Shown: positions 1 to 11,921, counted from the stretch's first letter. The stretch: 64,000 nt of DNA from Pseudomonas sp. GD03944 (GCF_029839275.1 NZ_JAOCAH010000001.1:372001-436000); one strand, 5' to 3'. A program made the numbers and translations. Notes: generated from the letters alone by a model not told the origin.

Positions 1-118
1 AGAAACCCTGTGCGAGGTGCACAGGCGGCCAGCAGCGGGTTGTCGAATGGCCGTTTCGCAGCCTGGGTCGAGCGAAGCGGCACCCGGGAAATCGCCCAGC
101 ACCATCACACGCCGTGAG
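1..118. other. Window start, no gene recognised
   Basis: The 118 bases downstream of the SDR stop hold no reading frame I can support and no clear terminator. Confidence 0.4.
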
Positions 119-904
119 TTATTCGGCGTAAATCATCTTGCGGCTCATGCCGCCATCGACCACGAACTCCTGGCCGGTGACGAACCCCGAGCGGCCCGAC
201 AGCAGCCAGGCGACCATGGCAGCCACGTCTTCGACCTTGCCCACCCGACCAGCCGGGTGCTGCACGTGATCGTGCTGGGCCAGCGGGTCGGCCCGTTGCT
301 CGACCGGGTCGCGGGAATCGATCCAGCCGGGGCTGACCGCATTGACCCGCACCTCCGGCCCGAGGCTGATGGCCAGCGAATGGGTCAGCGCCAGCAGACC
401 GCCCTTGCTCGCCGCATAGGCCTCGCTGTTGGCTTCGGACTGGTGGGCACGGGTCGAGGTCAGGTTGACGATGGCGCCACGGTGCGCCCGCAGGTACGGC
501 ACGCAATGCTTGGCCAGCAACATGGGCCCACTGAGGTTGATCGCCAGGGTACGGTTCCAGCGCGCCAGGCTGAGGCTTTCCAGTTGCGGGTTGTAGGGGT
601 CGGCCACCGCGGCGTTGCAGACCAGGCCGTCGAGGCGACCGAACTGCCCAAGCACTTCGGCGACGCCAGTGGCGACCTGCTCTTCCTGGGACACGTCCAT
701 GGCGACGAACCAGGCGTTGTCGCCCAGCGCCTTGGCCACCCGGGAGCCGCGCTCGCGCTCGACGTCCGCGAGCACCACCTGCCAGCCCTCGGCGATCAGC
801 CAGGCGGAAATGCCCAGGCCGATGCCCCGCGCGCCACCGGTGACCAGCGCCACCTTGCCGCCGGAGCGACCGCCGCCCCAGTCGAGCGCGACCTGCTCGC
901 TCAA
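119..904 (-). CDS. SDR family NAD(P)-dependent oxidoreductase
   Basis: This 261-residue protein is a classical short-chain dehydrogenase/reductase, presumably cytosolic. The cofactor loop TGGARGIG lies at residues 22-29, the NAA motif near 97-99, and the catalytic residues are S150, Y163 and K167 (YAASK). The substrate cannot be read from the sequence. The start is a TTG at 904 whose last three bases form the TGA stop of metZ (TTGA overlap), so translation is probably coupled to metZ. It is the last gene visible in the purF-metZ run. The family is certain; a role in sulfur metabolism would rest on neighbourhood alone. Confidence 0.88.
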   Translation of the reverse strand: MSEQVALDWGGGRSGGKVALVTGGARGIGLGISAWLIAEGWQVVLADVERERGSRVAKALGDNAWFVAMDVSQEEQVATGVAEVLGQFGRLDGLVCNAAVADPYNPQLESLSLARWNRTLAINLSGPMLLAKHCVPYLRAHRGAIVNLTSTRAHQSEANSEAYAASKGGLLALTHSLAISLGPEVRVNAVSPGWIDSRDPVEQRADPLAQHDHVQHPAGRVGKVEDVAAMVAWLLSGRSGFVTGQEFVVDGGMSRKMIYAE

Positions 905-2112
905 AGCGCTGCCAGGCCGCGCGCGAGGTCCGCCTGCAGGTCGGCCAGGTCTTCCAGGCCCACCGCCACGCGGATCAGGTTGTCACGGATGCCGGCATTG
1001 GCCCGCTCCTGCGGCGACAGGCGCCCGTGGGAGGTGGTGGCCGGGTGGGCGATGGTGGTCTTGGTGTCGCCCAGGTTGGTGGTGATGGAGATCACCCGCG
1101 TGGCGTCGATGAACCGCCAGGCCGCCTCCTTGCCGCCCTTGACCTCGAAGCTCACCACCGCACCGAAGGCGCGCTGCTGACGCTTGGCCAGTTCGTGCTG
1201 CGGATGGCTCGGCAGGCCGGCGTAGTAGACGTGCTCGATACCCGGCTGCTGCTCCAGCCACTGGGCCAGGGCCAGGGCGCTGGCGCAATGGGCCTGCATG
1301 CGCACGCGCAGGGTTTCCAGGCCCTTGAGGAAGATCCAGGCGTTGAACGGACTCAGGGTCGGCCCGGCCGTGCGCAGGAAGCCGACGACTTCTTTCATCA
1401 GGTCCGCGCGACCGGCGACCACGCCGCCCATGCTGCGACCCTGACCATCGATGTACTTGGTGGCCGAGTGCATGACCACGTCCGCGCCCAGCTTCAGCGG
1501 TTGCTGCAGCGCCGGGGTGCAGAAGCAGTTGTCCACGGCCAGCAACGCGCCCTTGCCATGGGCGATTTCCGCCAGGGCGGCGATATCGACCAGTTCGGCC
1601 AGGGGGTTGGACGGCGACTCGACGAACAGCAGCTTGGTGTTGGGCTTGAACGCCGCCTGCCAGGCATCCAGGTCGGACAACGGCACATAGTCGACCTCGA
1701 CGCCGAAGCGCTTGAGGTACTTCTCGAACAGACTGATGGTCGAGCCGAACACGCTGCGCGACACCAGCACGTGGTCGCCGCCGCTGCACAGGCTCATGAC
1801 GATGGCGAGGATCGCCGACATGCCCGAGGACGTGGCCACGGCCTGCTCGGCGCCTTCCAGGGCGGCGATGCGCTCCTCGAAAGCCCGCACAGTGGGGTTG
1901 GTGTAGCGCGAATAGACGTTGCCCGGCACTTCGCCGGCAAAGCGCGCCGCGGCGTCGGCAGCGGTGCGGAACACGTAGCTGGAGGTCGGATAGAGGGCTT
2001 CGCTGTGCTCACCCTCCGGGCTGCGCTGCTGCCCGGCCCGCACGGCCAGGGTGTCGAAGCCGACATCGGTGAGGTCGCTGTCGAGGCGACCGGCCTGCCA
2101 TTCTTGCGTCAT
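901..2112 (-). CDS. metZ: O-succinylhomoserine sulfhydrylase
   Basis: This 403-residue PLP enzyme belongs to the Cys/Met metabolism family. MetZ makes homocysteine from O-succinylhomoserine and sulfide, the direct-sulfhydrylation route used by pseudomonads. The PLP lysine is K219 in [12 protein letters not shown], and the YSRYTNPT substrate and cofactor segment is at 67-74. The ATG at 2112 is preceded by a good GGAAGG ribosome site. The gene lies 53 bases downstream of purF and overlaps the next SDR gene by 4 bases. Cystathionine gamma-synthase is the main alternative, but length and the metZ-purF adjacency known in Pseudomonas favour MetZ. Confidence 0.93.
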   Translation of the reverse strand: MTQEWQAGRLDSDLTDVGFDTLAVRAGQQRSPEGEHSEALYPTSSYVFRTAADAAARFAGEVPGNVYSRYTNPTVRAFEERIAALEGAEQAVATSSGMSAILAIVMSLCSGGDHVLVSRSVFGSTISLFEKYLKRFGVEVDYVPLSDLDAWQAAFKPNTKLLFVESPSNPLAELVDIAALAEIAHGKGALLAVDNCFCTPALQQPLKLGADVVMHSATKYIDGQGRSMGGVVAGRADLMKEVVGFLRTAGPTLSPFNAWIFLKGLETLRVRMQAHCASALALAQWLEQQPGIEHVYYAGLPSHPQHELAKRQQRAFGAVVSFEVKGGKEAAWRFIDATRVISITTNLGDTKTTIAHPATTSHGRLSPQERANAGIRDNLIRVAVGLEDLADLQADLARGLAAL

Positions 2113-2129
2113 GTTCCTTCCCTCTAACG

Positions 2130-2157
2130 CGGCGCCCTGGTGGCGCCTCGCGGCGCC
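2130..2157. repeat. GGCGCC inverted repeats between purF and metZ
   Basis: The short purF-metZ spacer carries three GGCGCC hexamers (2131-2136, 2142-2147, 2152-2157) that can form alternative hairpins on either strand. No T-tract follows, so it is not a standard terminator. It may be an attenuating or RNA-stabilising structure. Confidence 0.4.
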
Positions 2158-2165
2158 AGCGGGAC

Positions 2166-3674
<1,509 letters not shown>

Positions 3675-3703
3675 GTGACGCAACCCCTACTCAATGAAAC
3701 AGG

Positions 3704-4273
3704 CTAGTTAGAAGGCACTTGCGGCAATTTAGGCTGCAAGAACTCTTCTTTGAACGGCAGCTCAGCTGGTGCGCTGATACCGCTGGCAAGCCACTCGCTG
3801 GACATCCCCAGAATGAGGTTCTTCGACCAGTCCGCAACCATCAAAAAGTGAGGCAGCAAGGTTGATTGCTGCCACCACGAATCCTGCTGCACGGGCGCCA
3901 GGCTGAGCAGCCCGACCACGACGACGACCAACAAGCCGCCCCGCGCGGCACCAAATACCATACCCAGGAAACGATCGGTGCCGGACAGGCCGGTGACACG
4001 AATCAGTTCACCAATCAGGTAGTTGACCAGGGCTCCGACCAGGAGCGTACAGACAAATAACAGTGCGCAGGCCGCGATGACACGGGCTGACGGTGTTTCG
4101 ATGAATTCGGTGAGGTGCTGGGACAGGGCGCCGCCAAACATCCAGGCGACCACACCGGCGACGATCCAGGTGACCAGGGACAAGGCCTCCTTGACGAAGC
4201 CACGGCTCAAACTGATCAGACTCGATACGGCGATGATGGCGATAATCGCCCAATCGACCCAGGTGAATGCCAC
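3704..4273 (-). CDS. cvpA: CvpA family inner-membrane protein
   Basis: This 189-residue protein has four or so hydrophobic segments (about 8-28, 33-50, 62-85 and 102-124) and the family signature SRGFVKEALSLV near 23-34. CvpA proteins are inner-membrane proteins first linked to colicin V production; their molecular role is unresolved. The start codon is GTG at 4273. It lies 29 bases upstream of purF and is probably cotranscribed, which is the usual arrangement in gammaproteobacteria. Confidence 0.93.
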   Translation of the reverse strand: MAFTWVDWAIIAIIAVSSLISLSRGFVKEALSLVTWIVAGVVAWMFGGALSQHLTEFIETPSARVIAACALLFVCTLLVGALVNYLIGELIRVTGLSGTDRFLGMVFGAARGGLLVVVVVGLLSLAPVQQDSWWQQSTLLPHFLMVADWSKNLILGMSSEWLASGISAPAELPFKEEFLQPKLPQVPSN

Positions 4274-4364
4274 GATTCAGGCTACCGACGGAAAAGGCGC
4301 TGCATTTTAGCAGAGCCCCCGCCCTCGGTTAAACAAAGGATTACAACCAACAGAAAAACAGCGA

Positions 4365-4979
4365 CTAGCTGCTCTCCGGCTGGAAGCGCACGACGAAGCC
4401 GTTGAGCTTCTGCTGGCGATTGAGCAGGTCACGCAGGCGGTCGGCCTCGGCACGCTCGACCAGCGGCCCGACGAACACCCGGTTCATCCCGTCCGCCGTG
4501 CGGATATAAGCGTTGTAGCCCTGGCTGCGCAGGGTCTTCTGCAGGGTTTCCGCCCCGGAGCGGCTGGAAAGGCTGGCCAGCTGCACCGACCAGCTCACCG
4601 GCAGGGTATTGGCGTCCAGGCGGCTGGACGGCGCCGGGACTTCGGCTTTTGGCGGAGCGACCGGGGCCACGGCGGGAGTCGCAGGCGGTGCTGGCGGGGT
4701 GGCGGCGACAGGCGGCTGCTCGACGATTTCAGGCTGGATGGCAGCAGTCCCCTCCTCCGGCACCGGCTCCTGCGGCAGGGCTTCGGGCTCGGGAACGGCG
4801 ACGGGCTCCATCTCGATGGTCGGCATCACCGGCGTTTGCGGCATGGCCGGGGCATCCACCACCACGTGGCGCAATTCGTCTTCGCGCGAGAGCAGCATCG
4901 GGATGAAGATCACGGCCAGTGCCATCAGCACCAGCGCACCGACCATGCGCTGCTTGAGCCCTTTATCCAGCAAAGCCAT
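4365..4979 (-). CDS. SPOR domain protein (DedD-like)
   Basis: This 204-residue protein has a short cytoplasmic N-terminus, one transmembrane helix (about 12-30), a long Pro/Ala/Glu-rich linker (about 45-120) and a C-terminal SPOR domain (about 125-200) with the usual VQLASLSSR start. SPOR domains bind denuded septal peptidoglycan, so a role at the division site like that of E. coli DedD is likely. The ATG at 4979 gives a proper membrane protein; upstream codons overlap folC and look non-coding. It overlaps the end of folC by 17 bases. Confidence 0.88.
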   Translation of the reverse strand: MALLDKGLKQRMVGALVLMALAVIFIPMLLSREDELRHVVVDAPAMPQTPVMPTIEMEPVAVPEPEALPQEPVPEEGTAAIQPEIVEQPPVAATPPAPPATPAVAPVAPPKAEVPAPSSRLDANTLPVSWSVQLASLSSRSGAETLQKTLRSQGYNAYIRTADGMNRVFVGPLVERAEADRLRDLLNRQQKLNGFVVRFQPESS

Positions 4980-6270
4980 CCTGCATTTCCCCCTTGGCAT
5001 GGCGGGCCAGCCATTCCAGGGCCTCGGCCACGCAGTAAAACGATCCGAACAGCAGAATCTCGTCATCCGCCGTTGCGCGGGCACATTGTGCCAGCAACGC
5101 AGCCTCGACGTCGTCATGCACCTGCACATTCGCGCGCCGCACCTGCAGGTGCGCCTGCAACTCGGCGGCCGGGCGCGAACGCGAGGTGGGCAGCGTCACC
5201 ACCGCCCAATCGGCGATCTCGTCCAGCAGCGGCCCCACGACCCCTGGCAGATCCTTGTCGGCCAGCAGACCGAACACGGCCAGGCGCTTGCCGGCGATGG
5301 GCCGGGCAGCCAGGCGCTGAGCCAGGTAGTCGGCGGCATGGGGATTATGCCCAACATCCAGCAGCAGCGTGAGTGACTTGCCTTGCCAATTCAGCACGCG
5401 GCGATCGAGGCGACCGGTCACCCGGGTGGCGGCCAGGGCCCGGGCAATGCGCTCGGGCTGCCAGGGCAGACCGAGCAAGGCATAGGCCTGCAGGGCCAGG
5501 GCGGCGTTTTCCATGGGCAGGTCGAGCAAGGGCAGCGCGTCGAGGCGCAGGACAGCGCCGTGCTCGTTCAGGCCAAACCAGCTCCAGCTGTCCGCGCCAA
5601 CGATCAGGTCATAGTCCAGGCCGCGGCGGAAAAACGGGCAATCCAGCGCGGCCACCTGCTGCACCAGTGGCAGCGGCGGGTCGATATCGCCACACAGCGC
5701 GGGCTTGCCGGCCCGCAGGATGCCGGCCTTCTCGAAGGCCACCGATTCGCGGGTATCCCCCAGCCAATCGGCGTGGTCCAGGCCGATGCTGGTCACCAGG
5801 GCCACATCGGCGTCGATCAGATTGACCGCATCCAGGCGCCCGCCCAGGCCGACTTCCAGCACCACGGCATCCAGCATCGACTGCTGGAACAGCCAGAACG
5901 CCGCCAGGGTGCCCATTTCGAAGTAGGTCAGCGACGTCTCGCCACGGGCGGCCTCGACAGCCTCGAACGCCTGACACAGCTGCTCATCGCTGGCCTCGAC
6001 GCCATCGATCTGCACGCGCTCGTTGTAGAGCAGCAGGTGCGGAGAGCTGTAGACGCCGACCTTGAGGCCCTGCTCACGCAGCAGCGAGGCAATGAAGGCA
6101 CAGGTGGAACCCTTGCCATTGGTACCGGTGACGGTAATGACCCGTGGCGCCGGCTTGCCCAGTTGCAAGCGGTGCGCCACGGCTCGGGAGCGCTCCAGGC
6201 CCATGTCGATGGCAGATGGATGCAGTTGCTCCAGGTATGCCAGCCAATCGGCCAGGGAGCGCGGGGTCAT
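4963..6270 (-). CDS. folC: Bifunctional folylpolyglutamate / dihydrofolate synthase
   Basis: FolC adds glutamate to dihydropteroate and to reduced folates, using ATP. The 435-residue protein has the P-loop TGTNGKGS at 48-55, the family motifs SSPHLL and [13 protein letters not shown], and a C-terminal Mur-ligase-like domain with the DVGHNPHA signature. It sits between accD and the SPOR gene, overlapping both (4 bases with accD, 17 with the SPOR gene), as in other pseudomonads. Length and motifs are complete. Confidence 0.96.
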   Translation of the reverse strand: MTPRSLADWLAYLEQLHPSAIDMGLERSRAVAHRLQLGKPAPRVITVTGTNGKGSTCAFIASLLREQGLKVGVYSSPHLLLYNERVQIDGVEASDEQLCQAFEAVEAARGETSLTYFEMGTLAAFWLFQQSMLDAVVLEVGLGGRLDAVNLIDADVALVTSIGLDHADWLGDTRESVAFEKAGILRAGKPALCGDIDPPLPLVQQVAALDCPFFRRGLDYDLIVGADSWSWFGLNEHGAVLRLDALPLLDLPMENAALALQAYALLGLPWQPERIARALAATRVTGRLDRRVLNWQGKSLTLLLDVGHNPHAADYLAQRLAARPIAGKRLAVFGLLADKDLPGVVGPLLDEIADWAVVTLPTSRSRPAAELQAHLQVRRANVQVHDDVEAALLAQCARATADDEILLFGSFYCVAEALEWLARHAKGEMQDGFAG

Positions 6271-7151
6271 GCCGTGACCGGCAACGCGGTGGGCGAAGGA
6301 CGGTGCATGAACTGCGCGAGCAGACGAGCCAGACGCGGACGCAGCTCGGCACGGTGGATGATCATGTCGATGGCGCCGTGCTCGATGAGGAATTCGCTGC
6401 GCTGGAAGCCTTCCGGCAGCTTTTCGCGAACGGTCTGCTCGATCACGCGCGGGCCGGCGAAGCCGATCAGCGCCTTCGGCTCGGCGACGATGACATCACC
6501 CAGCATGGCCAGGCTGGCCGACACGCCACCGTAGACCGGGTCGGTCAGCACGGAAATGAACGGGATGCCCTCTTCGCGCAGACGCGCCAGCACGGCCGAG
6601 GTCTTGGCCATCTGCATCAGGGAGATCAGCGCTTCCTGCATCCGCGCACCGCCGGAGGCAGCGAAGCAGACCAGCGGGCAACGCTGCTCCAGGGCGACGT
6701 TGGCGGCGCGCACGAAGCGCTCACCGACGATGGCGCCCATCGAGCCGCCCATGAACGAGAATTCGAAGGCGCAGGCCACGATCGGCATGCCTTCGAGCGT
6801 ACCGCTCATGGCAATCAGGGCATCTTTCTCGCCGGTCTGCTTCTGCGCAGCCACCAGACGATCCTTGTACTTCTTGCTGTCACGGAATTTCAGGCGATCG
6901 ACCGGCTCCAGGTCAGCCGCGATCTCGGCACGGCCATCAGCATCGAGGAAGATGTCCAGGCGGGCACGGGCGTCGATGCGCATGTGATGGTTGCACTTGG
7001 GGCACACATCCAGGGTCTTTTCCAGCTCGGGCTTGTACAGCACCGCGTCGCAGGACGGGCACTTGTGCCACAGCCCTTCTGGCACCGAGCTTTTCTTAAC
7101 CTCGGAACGCATGATCGAAGGGATCAGTTTGTCTACCAACCAGTTGCTCAT
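6267..7151 (-). CDS. accD: Acetyl-CoA carboxylase carboxyltransferase subunit beta
   Basis: AccD with AccA transfers carboxyl groups from biotin to acetyl-CoA in fatty-acid synthesis. The 294-residue protein has the N-terminal zinc ribbon (C31, C34, C50, C53) followed by the crotonase-like carboxyltransferase domain with GGSMGA and SGGARMQE motifs. It starts with ATG at 7151 and overlaps folC by four bases (ATGA type). The 221-base leader upstream contains a palindrome (7189-7204) that may be regulatory. Confidence 0.97.
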   Translation of the reverse strand: MSNWLVDKLIPSIMRSEVKKSSVPEGLWHKCPSCDAVLYKPELEKTLDVCPKCNHHMRIDARARLDIFLDADGRAEIAADLEPVDRLKFRDSKKYKDRLVAAQKQTGEKDALIAMSGTLEGMPIVACAFEFSFMGGSMGAIVGERFVRAANVALEQRCPLVCFAASGGARMQEALISLMQMAKTSAVLARLREEGIPFISVLTDPVYGGVSASLAMLGDVIVAEPKALIGFAGPRVIEQTVREKLPEGFQRSEFLIEHGAIDMIIHRAELRPRLARLLAQFMHRPSPTALPVTA

Positions 7152-7188
7152 GCTCTTGACTCTCCACAGCTGTAGGCCTGGACATGCT

Positions 7189-7204
7189 CAAGGTCACGAC
7201 CTTG
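7189..7204. repeat. Palindrome in the accD leader
   Basis: A perfect 7-base inverted repeat, CAAGGTC-AC-GACCTTG, lies about 40 bases upstream of the accD start in the 221-base trpF-accD gap. It could be an operator or a small RNA hairpin. No T-tract follows on either side, so it is not a terminator. Nothing else stands out in this gap. Confidence 0.4.
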
Positions 7205-7372
7205 CAACCTGTCCCGGCAAATTCACGAGGGCGATCCCAGCAGGGGCCGGTCGGCATGGCATCCACCACACATCCGACCCGCCACCTCACCTGCGATCAC
7301 CAAAGGCGTCCGTTGCAGCGCATGCAACAGGTCTATGGACGGCGAAGCGCAGGCCGCCGTCACATTGCCCGC

Positions 7373-8002
7373 TCAATCCTCCAGGGTACGCCTGGACTCC
7401 CCCACGAACGCACGCACCTTGGCCGCGTCCTTGATGCCCTTGCTGGCTTCGACCCCACCGCTGACGTCCACGCCATACGGCCGGACCTGTTCGATGGCGC
7501 CGCGTACGTTCTCCGGCGTCAGCCCGCCCGCCAGGATGATCGGCACCTGCACATCGCGCGGCACCAGCGCCCAGTCGAACGCTTCGCCCGTCCCGCCCGG
7601 CACGCCGGCGACGAAGGTGTCCAGCAGAATGCCGGCCGCCGACGGATAGGCTGCGATCTGCGCGGCGACATCATCGCCCGGCTTGACCCGCAGCGCCTTG
7701 ATATACGGACGGCCATGACCTTCGCACTCAGCCAGCGTCTCGTCACCATGGAACTGCAGCAAATCCAGCGGCACCTCGGCCAGGATCGCGTTCAGCGCCT
7801 CGCGCTCGATGTTCACGAACAACCCCACCGTGGTCACGAACGGCGGCAGCGCCGCGAGGATCGCCCTGGCCCGCGCCACATCGACCGCGCGCGGGCTCTT
7901 GGCGTAGAACACCAGGCCAATGGCGTCCGCCCCGGCATCAACGGCGACCAACGCATCTTCTATGCGGGTAATTCCACAGATCTTGCTGCGAACGACTGAC
8001 AA
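7373..8002 (-). CDS. trpF: N-(5'-phosphoribosyl)anthranilate isomerase
   Basis: TrpF catalyses the Amadori rearrangement of phosphoribosylanthranilate in tryptophan synthesis. The 209-residue single-domain (beta/alpha)8 protein has the base C9 in KICGITR and the acid D128 in LLDTF, plus the phosphate-binding [10 protein letters not shown] segment. The start is a TTG at 8002 with a GAGGT ribosome site eight bases upstream; no ATG fits the conserved N-terminus. It is a stand-alone trpF between truA and accD, the usual location in Pseudomonas rather than a trp operon. Confidence 0.95.
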   Translation of the reverse strand: MSVVRSKICGITRIEDALVAVDAGADAIGLVFYAKSPRAVDVARARAILAALPPFVTTVGLFVNIEREALNAILAEVPLDLLQFHGDETLAECEGHGRPYIKALRVKPGDDVAAQIAAYPSAAGILLDTFVAGVPGGTGEAFDWALVPRDVQVPIILAGGLTPENVRGAIEQVRPYGVDVSGGVEASKGIKDAAKVRAFVGESRRTLED

Positions 8003-8054
8003 CGGGCAGGCACCTCAGTAAATCGGCAAGCTTCGGATAGTAGCAAAAGCGGAT

Positions 8055-8921
8055 TTAGGCGTCAGCCCGCACATCCGGCAGCCCCGACAGGAAATGCGGC
8101 CCCAGGTAGCGCTCGGGCAATTCGAACTCTTCCGGGTAGTCGACCTGAACCAGGTACAGCCCATAAGGATGGGCCGTGACACCGCCCGTGCGCCGTACGC
8201 CGGTTTCCAGCACTTCCCGCGCCCACTCCACCGGCCGCTCGCCCGTGCCGATGGTCATCAGCACACCGGCGATGTTGCGCACCATATGGTGCAGGAAGGC
8301 ATTGGCGCGAATGTCCAGCACGATGAAACGGCCATGTTGTAGCAGTTGCAGGTGATGCACCGTCTTGATCGGCGACTTGGCCTGGCACTGGCGCGCACGG
8401 AACGCACTGAAATCGTGGGTACCGAGAAACACCTGGGCCGCTTCGCGCATGCGCTCGATATCCAGCGGCCGGTGATTCCAGGTCACCTCCTCCGCCATGT
8501 GCGCCGGACGGATCTGATCGTTGTAGATCACGTAGCGATAACGCCGGGCCATGGCGCAGAACCGCGCATCGAAATGCGCCGGCATCAGCTTGGCCCAGGT
8601 CACGCTGATGTCCGAGGGCAGGTTCATGTTGGCGCCCATGATCCAGGCGTGCATGGAGCGTTCGACCGTGGTGTCGAAGTGCACGACCTGGCCGCTGGCA
8701 TGCACCAGCGCATCGGTACGCCCCGCACAGCTCAGGGTGATCGGCGCACCGCCGGCCACTTTCGACAGGGCCTTTTCCAGGGATTCCTGAATGGAAGGCA
8801 CACCGGCGCGCTGCCGCTGGAAACCGCGATAACGCGAGCCTTTGTATTCGACGCCGAGGGCGACCTTGAAAATGCCAACGGCAGCCGAATCGGCTGCCGT
8901 TGTGGGTAGAGCATCAGACAT
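8055..8921 (-). CDS. truA: tRNA pseudouridine(38-40) synthase TruA
   Basis: TruA isomerises uridines 38-40 of the anticodon stem-loop. The 288-residue protein has the catalytic D70 in AGRTDALVHA; the more usual form of this motif is GRTDAGVHA, so the Leu after Ala72 is slightly unusual. RNA-binding segments EYKGSRYRGFQRQ and VRNIAGVLMTIG are present. About 17 extra N-terminal residues precede the core. The gene begins three bases after the fimV stop and continues into trpF, so the three are probably one transcript. Confidence 0.95.
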   Translation of the reverse strand: MSDALPTTAADSAAVGIFKVALGVEYKGSRYRGFQRQRAGVPSIQESLEKALSKVAGGAPITLSCAGRTDALVHASGQVVHFDTTVERSMHAWIMGANMNLPSDISVTWAKLMPAHFDARFCAMARRYRYVIYNDQIRPAHMAEEVTWNHRPLDIERMREAAQVFLGTHDFSAFRARQCQAKSPIKTVHHLQLLQHGRFIVLDIRANAFLHHMVRNIAGVLMTIGTGERPVEWAREVLETGVRRTGGVTAHPYGLYLVQVDYPEEFELPERYLGPHFLSGLPDVRADA

Positions 8922-8924
8922 GTA

Positions 8925-11822
8925 TCAGACCAGTTTACCGATCAGCTCTCGTGCTTCCTGCTGCTGACCGTCGTTACCTTCGGCGATCACTTCATCGAGG
9001 ATGTCACGGGCACCCTCGGTATCGCCCATATCGATGTAGGCACGCGCCAGATCCAGCTTGGTGGCCGTCTCGTCGGTGCCGGAGAGGAAATCGAAATCGT
9101 CGTCGCCATCCAGACCCAGCGGAGCGGCCGGCGCGGAAGGCACCGGCAGGTCGAAGGTGTCTTCGGCGGCAGGCTGATCCAGGCTGCTCGACAGTTGATC
9201 CAGTTCGGCAGTCACTTCGTCCAGTTGAGCGGCGAAGCTGTCGGCGGCCGGTTCGGCCACTGGAGCGTCGTCGTTCAGGGACAGGTCGAAGTCAGCCGGC
9301 AGGTCGAAATCGTTGGCGGACTCGCTGGCCGGCAGATCCAGGCTCAGATCGGCCAGGTCGTCGGAGGCAGCAGTCGGAGCGGCCGGGGTGGAGGTCAGGT
9401 CGTCATCCAGGCTCAGCAGGAAGTCGTCGTTTTCGGCAGTGGCCGCCGGTGAGTCGCTGCCCAGGTCCAGGCTGAAATCGGCCAGGTCGTCGCCCAGGCT
9501 CAGGCTGTCGTCGGCCTTGTCATCCAGGCTCAGGTCGAAACCCTGGTCATCCGGGGTGGTGGCGGCTGGCTGGTCGAAAGTGTCGAGACCCAGGTCGCTG
9601 TCCAGCGACAGGCTATCCAGGTCATCCAGGGACGCATTGCTGCTGGAGGCCTGCAGGTCGTTGTCCAGCTCGGACTCCAGGTCATCCAGGCTCAGGTCGA
9701 AGGCATCGTCCATGTCGGCAGGCGCTTCGGCAGCCGGCTTGGTCGGCTCGTCCAGGGTCAGGTCGTCGAGGCTGAAGCTGTCCAGGTCATCATCGGCCAG
9801 CGGTGCGGTTGCCAGCGCTGCGCCAGCAAAGACGGCCATGGCCGGGTACTTGGCCTTGAGCTGATCGGTCTCGACTTGCGCCCCACCGATTTCACGCAGT
9901 TCGTTTTCCTGGCGGGCAAAGCCTTCGCGGTCGCCCAGCTCGGCATAGACTTCCATCAGCTTCAGGCGCAGGTCGCTGCGGTGCGGCTCTTCATTGATCG
10001 CGTTCTGCAGCAGTTCGGCGGCCTGGTTGAAACGGCCGTAGGCGATATAGATGTCAGCCTCGCCCAGCGCATCACCGGTCTGAGCGGTCACGCGCTCTTC
10101 AGCGGCCTGCTGCGCCGGGGTGTCGATGTCTTCCGGGAAGCTGTCGAAGCTGTCCGCCGGCAGTTGCAGGTCGTTGTCGTAGGCGTGGTCAGCGTTGTCG
10201 GCTGCCAGGCTTTCCTGCAATTCGGCTTCCTTGAGTGCATTGCGGCGCGACAGCATCATCAGGCCGATCAGCAGCAGAAGCAGAACACCACCACCGGCAA
10301 TACCCAGCAGCATCGGGTTGGCCAGCAGGCTGTCCAGCGCGCTCGGCTGCGGTTCCGGCGTCACGGCCGGGGTCGGCGCAGGCGTCGGTTTGGCAGGCTC
10401 GGCCGGGGCCGGGGTCGACGGTTCAACGGCTACAGCCGGCGCAGAGGCCGGCTGTTGGGTATTGGTTTGCGAAGCCGCATCTGGCTCCGCTCCCGGTTCT
10501 TCGCTGTAGTTGTAGTCGGGCGCCTCGGCGCCCGGCGGGGTGACCGGCGGCACCGCCGCCGAACCCTCGGTCGGCGCGGCTGCCTTTTCCGGCTCGACCG
10601 GCGCAGGTTCCTCGACCGGAGCGACCGGTGCTTCCGCTGCCGGGGCCTGGGCTGGAGCCTGACCCTGGGCAGCGAGGTCAGCCTGCAGCTTGGCCAGTTG
10701 GTCGTCTTTCAGTTGAATCAGTCGCTGCAACTTGTCGAGCTGACCCTGCAGGTCACCCATGCGGCTCTTCAACTCTTCGTTTTCACGACGGGTCGAATCC
10801 AGGCCTTCCTGGGTCACCGCCAGCTTGTCGCTGAGGGCCTTGCTGTCGGCTGCGCCATTCTCGCTGCCGGCAGTGGACTTGCCGGTTTCACCGGAAACCA
10901 GCTTCAGGCTGTCGCGGGTATTCACTTCAGCCGGTGCGGCACCGGCGGTGCTGCGCTTGGTGGCGTCCAGCTGGCGGGCGCTGCTGGCGGCTACGCTGCG
11001 GCCTTCGCGCCAGGCGGCATTCTGCTCGGCAACCTGAGCCAGGGCTTCGGCCTGGGCGCGGCTGCGCACTTGCTGTTCTTCCGGCAGGCGCAGGACCTGG
11101 CCGCTCTTCATGCGGTTGATGTTGCCACCGATGAAGGCATCCGGATTGAGGTCCTGGATGGCCAGCATGGTCTGGTGCACGCTGCCGCCACCCACACGCT
11201 GGGCGATTTCCCACAGGGTGTCGTTGGAGGTGGTCTTGTATTCGCTACCGCCCTGCAGGCTGCTCGATGCCGCGACGGCCGGACGCGGCTCTGGCGCGCT
11301 CGGCGAAGTCGACGGAGCCGGCTGAGTGGTCGGACGCGGCGCCTGGGCAACCGGGGCACGCGGCGCCTGGGCCGGGGCGACTGCCGGGGCCTGCGGTGCG
11401 GCTACCGCGGTTTGCGGGGAATAAAGCGGCGGGTCCAGCAGCAGGGTGTACTCACGCAGCAGGCGACCGTTCGGCCACAGCACTTCCACCAGGAAGTTCA
11501 GGTACGGCTCGCGCACCGGCTTGTTGGACGTCACACGAATGACACTTTTGCCATTCGGCTTGAGTACAGGCGTGAACTTGAGATCGGTCAGAAAATACTG
11601 ACGATCAACACCCGCCTTGGTGAATTCTTCGGGGGACGCCAGGGTTGGCAACACTTCATTGGAGGCCAGATCGCGGACCTCCAGCAATTCGATCTCAGCC
11701 ACCAGGGGCTGATTCAGCGCAGACTGCAGGGTAACTTCACCCAGACCCAGCGCATGCGCCATACCGGATGACAGCGCCGAAGCAGCTGCAATTGCCAGCA
11801 CCAGTTTGCGAACCCGAACCAT
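8925..11822 (-). CDS. fimV: Polar organiser / pilus assembly protein FimV (HubP family)
   Basis: This 965-residue inner-membrane protein has a signal-like N-terminus, a periplasmic LysM peptidoglycan-binding domain (about 197-247), a coiled-coil segment (about 330-375), a Pro/Ala/Glu-rich stretch, a transmembrane helix near 505-527, and a long acidic cytoplasmic tail of SLDDL-type repeats. It ends in the conserved C-terminal FimV domain (about 915-960). In P. aeruginosa FimV is needed for twitching motility and polar localisation. The start is ATG at 11822. Its leader holds a striking 12-base inverted repeat (11869-11921). Confidence 0.95.
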   Translation of the reverse strand: MVRVRKLVLAIAAASALSSGMAHALGLGEVTLQSALNQPLVAEIELLEVRDLASNEVLPTLASPEEFTKAGVDRQYFLTDLKFTPVLKPNGKSVIRVTSNKPVREPYLNFLVEVLWPNGRLLREYTLLLDPPLYSPQTAVAAPQAPAVAPAQAPRAPVAQAPRPTTQPAPSTSPSAPEPRPAVAASSSLQGGSEYKTTSNDTLWEIAQRVGGGSVHQTMLAIQDLNPDAFIGGNINRMKSGQVLRLPEEQQVRSRAQAEALAQVAEQNAAWREGRSVAASSARQLDATKRSTAGAAPAEVNTRDSLKLVSGETGKSTAGSENGAADSKALSDKLAVTQEGLDSTRRENEELKSRMGDLQGQLDKLQRLIQLKDDQLAKLQADLAAQGQAPAQAPAAEAPVAPVEEPAPVEPEKAAAPTEGSAAVPPVTPPGAEAPDYNYSEEPGAEPDAASQTNTQQPASAPAVAVEPSTPAPAEPAKPTPAPTPAVTPEPQPSALDSLLANPMLLGIAGGGVLLLLLIGLMMLSRRNALKEAELQESLAADNADHAYDNDLQLPADSFDSFPEDIDTPAQQAAEERVTAQTGDALGEADIYIAYGRFNQAAELLQNAINEEPHRSDLRLKLMEVYAELGDREGFARQENELREIGGAQVETDQLKAKYPAMAVFAGAALATAPLADDDLDSFSLDDLTLDEPTKPAAEAPADMDDAFDLSLDDLESELDNDLQASSSNASLDDLDSLSLDSDLGLDTFDQPAATTPDDQGFDLSLDDKADDSLSLGDDLADFSLDLGSDSPAATAENDDFLLSLDDDLTSTPAAPTAASDDLADLSLDLPASESANDFDLPADFDLSLNDDAPVAEPAADSFAAQLDEVTAELDQLSSSLDQPAAEDTFDLPVPSAPAAPLGLDGDDDFDFLSGTDETATKLDLARAYIDMGDTEGARDILDEVIAEGNDGQQQEARELIGKLV

Positions 11823-11868
11823 AGCGTTATCCCTTGTTTTATCTTTTTCTCAGCATGCGAGACGATCC

Positions 11869-11921
11869 AGTTGATTGTTGCCTGTTCCGCCAGAAGACGG
11901 CTCCCCATTCAACAATCAACT
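11869..11921 (-). repeat. 12-bp inverted repeat in the fimV leader
   Basis: Perfect 12-base arms, AGTTGATTGTTG (11869-11880) and CAACAATCAACT (11910-11921), flank a 29-base spacer about 47 bases upstream of fimV. In the fimV mRNA this would form a long AT-rich stem-loop. No T-tract follows it, so it is more likely an RNA structure or a widely spaced operator than a terminator. Confidence 0.6.

Noticed and set aside
4979..5129. 50-residue N-terminal extension of the SPOR protein
   Set aside because: It lies wholly within folC in another frame and lacks SPOR-family similarity. The ATG at 4979 gives the expected membrane topology.
9876..11771. 631-codon frame antisense to fimV
   Set aside because: Composition is a mirror of the low-complexity fimV coding sequence. 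LysM and FimV domains prove the minus strand.
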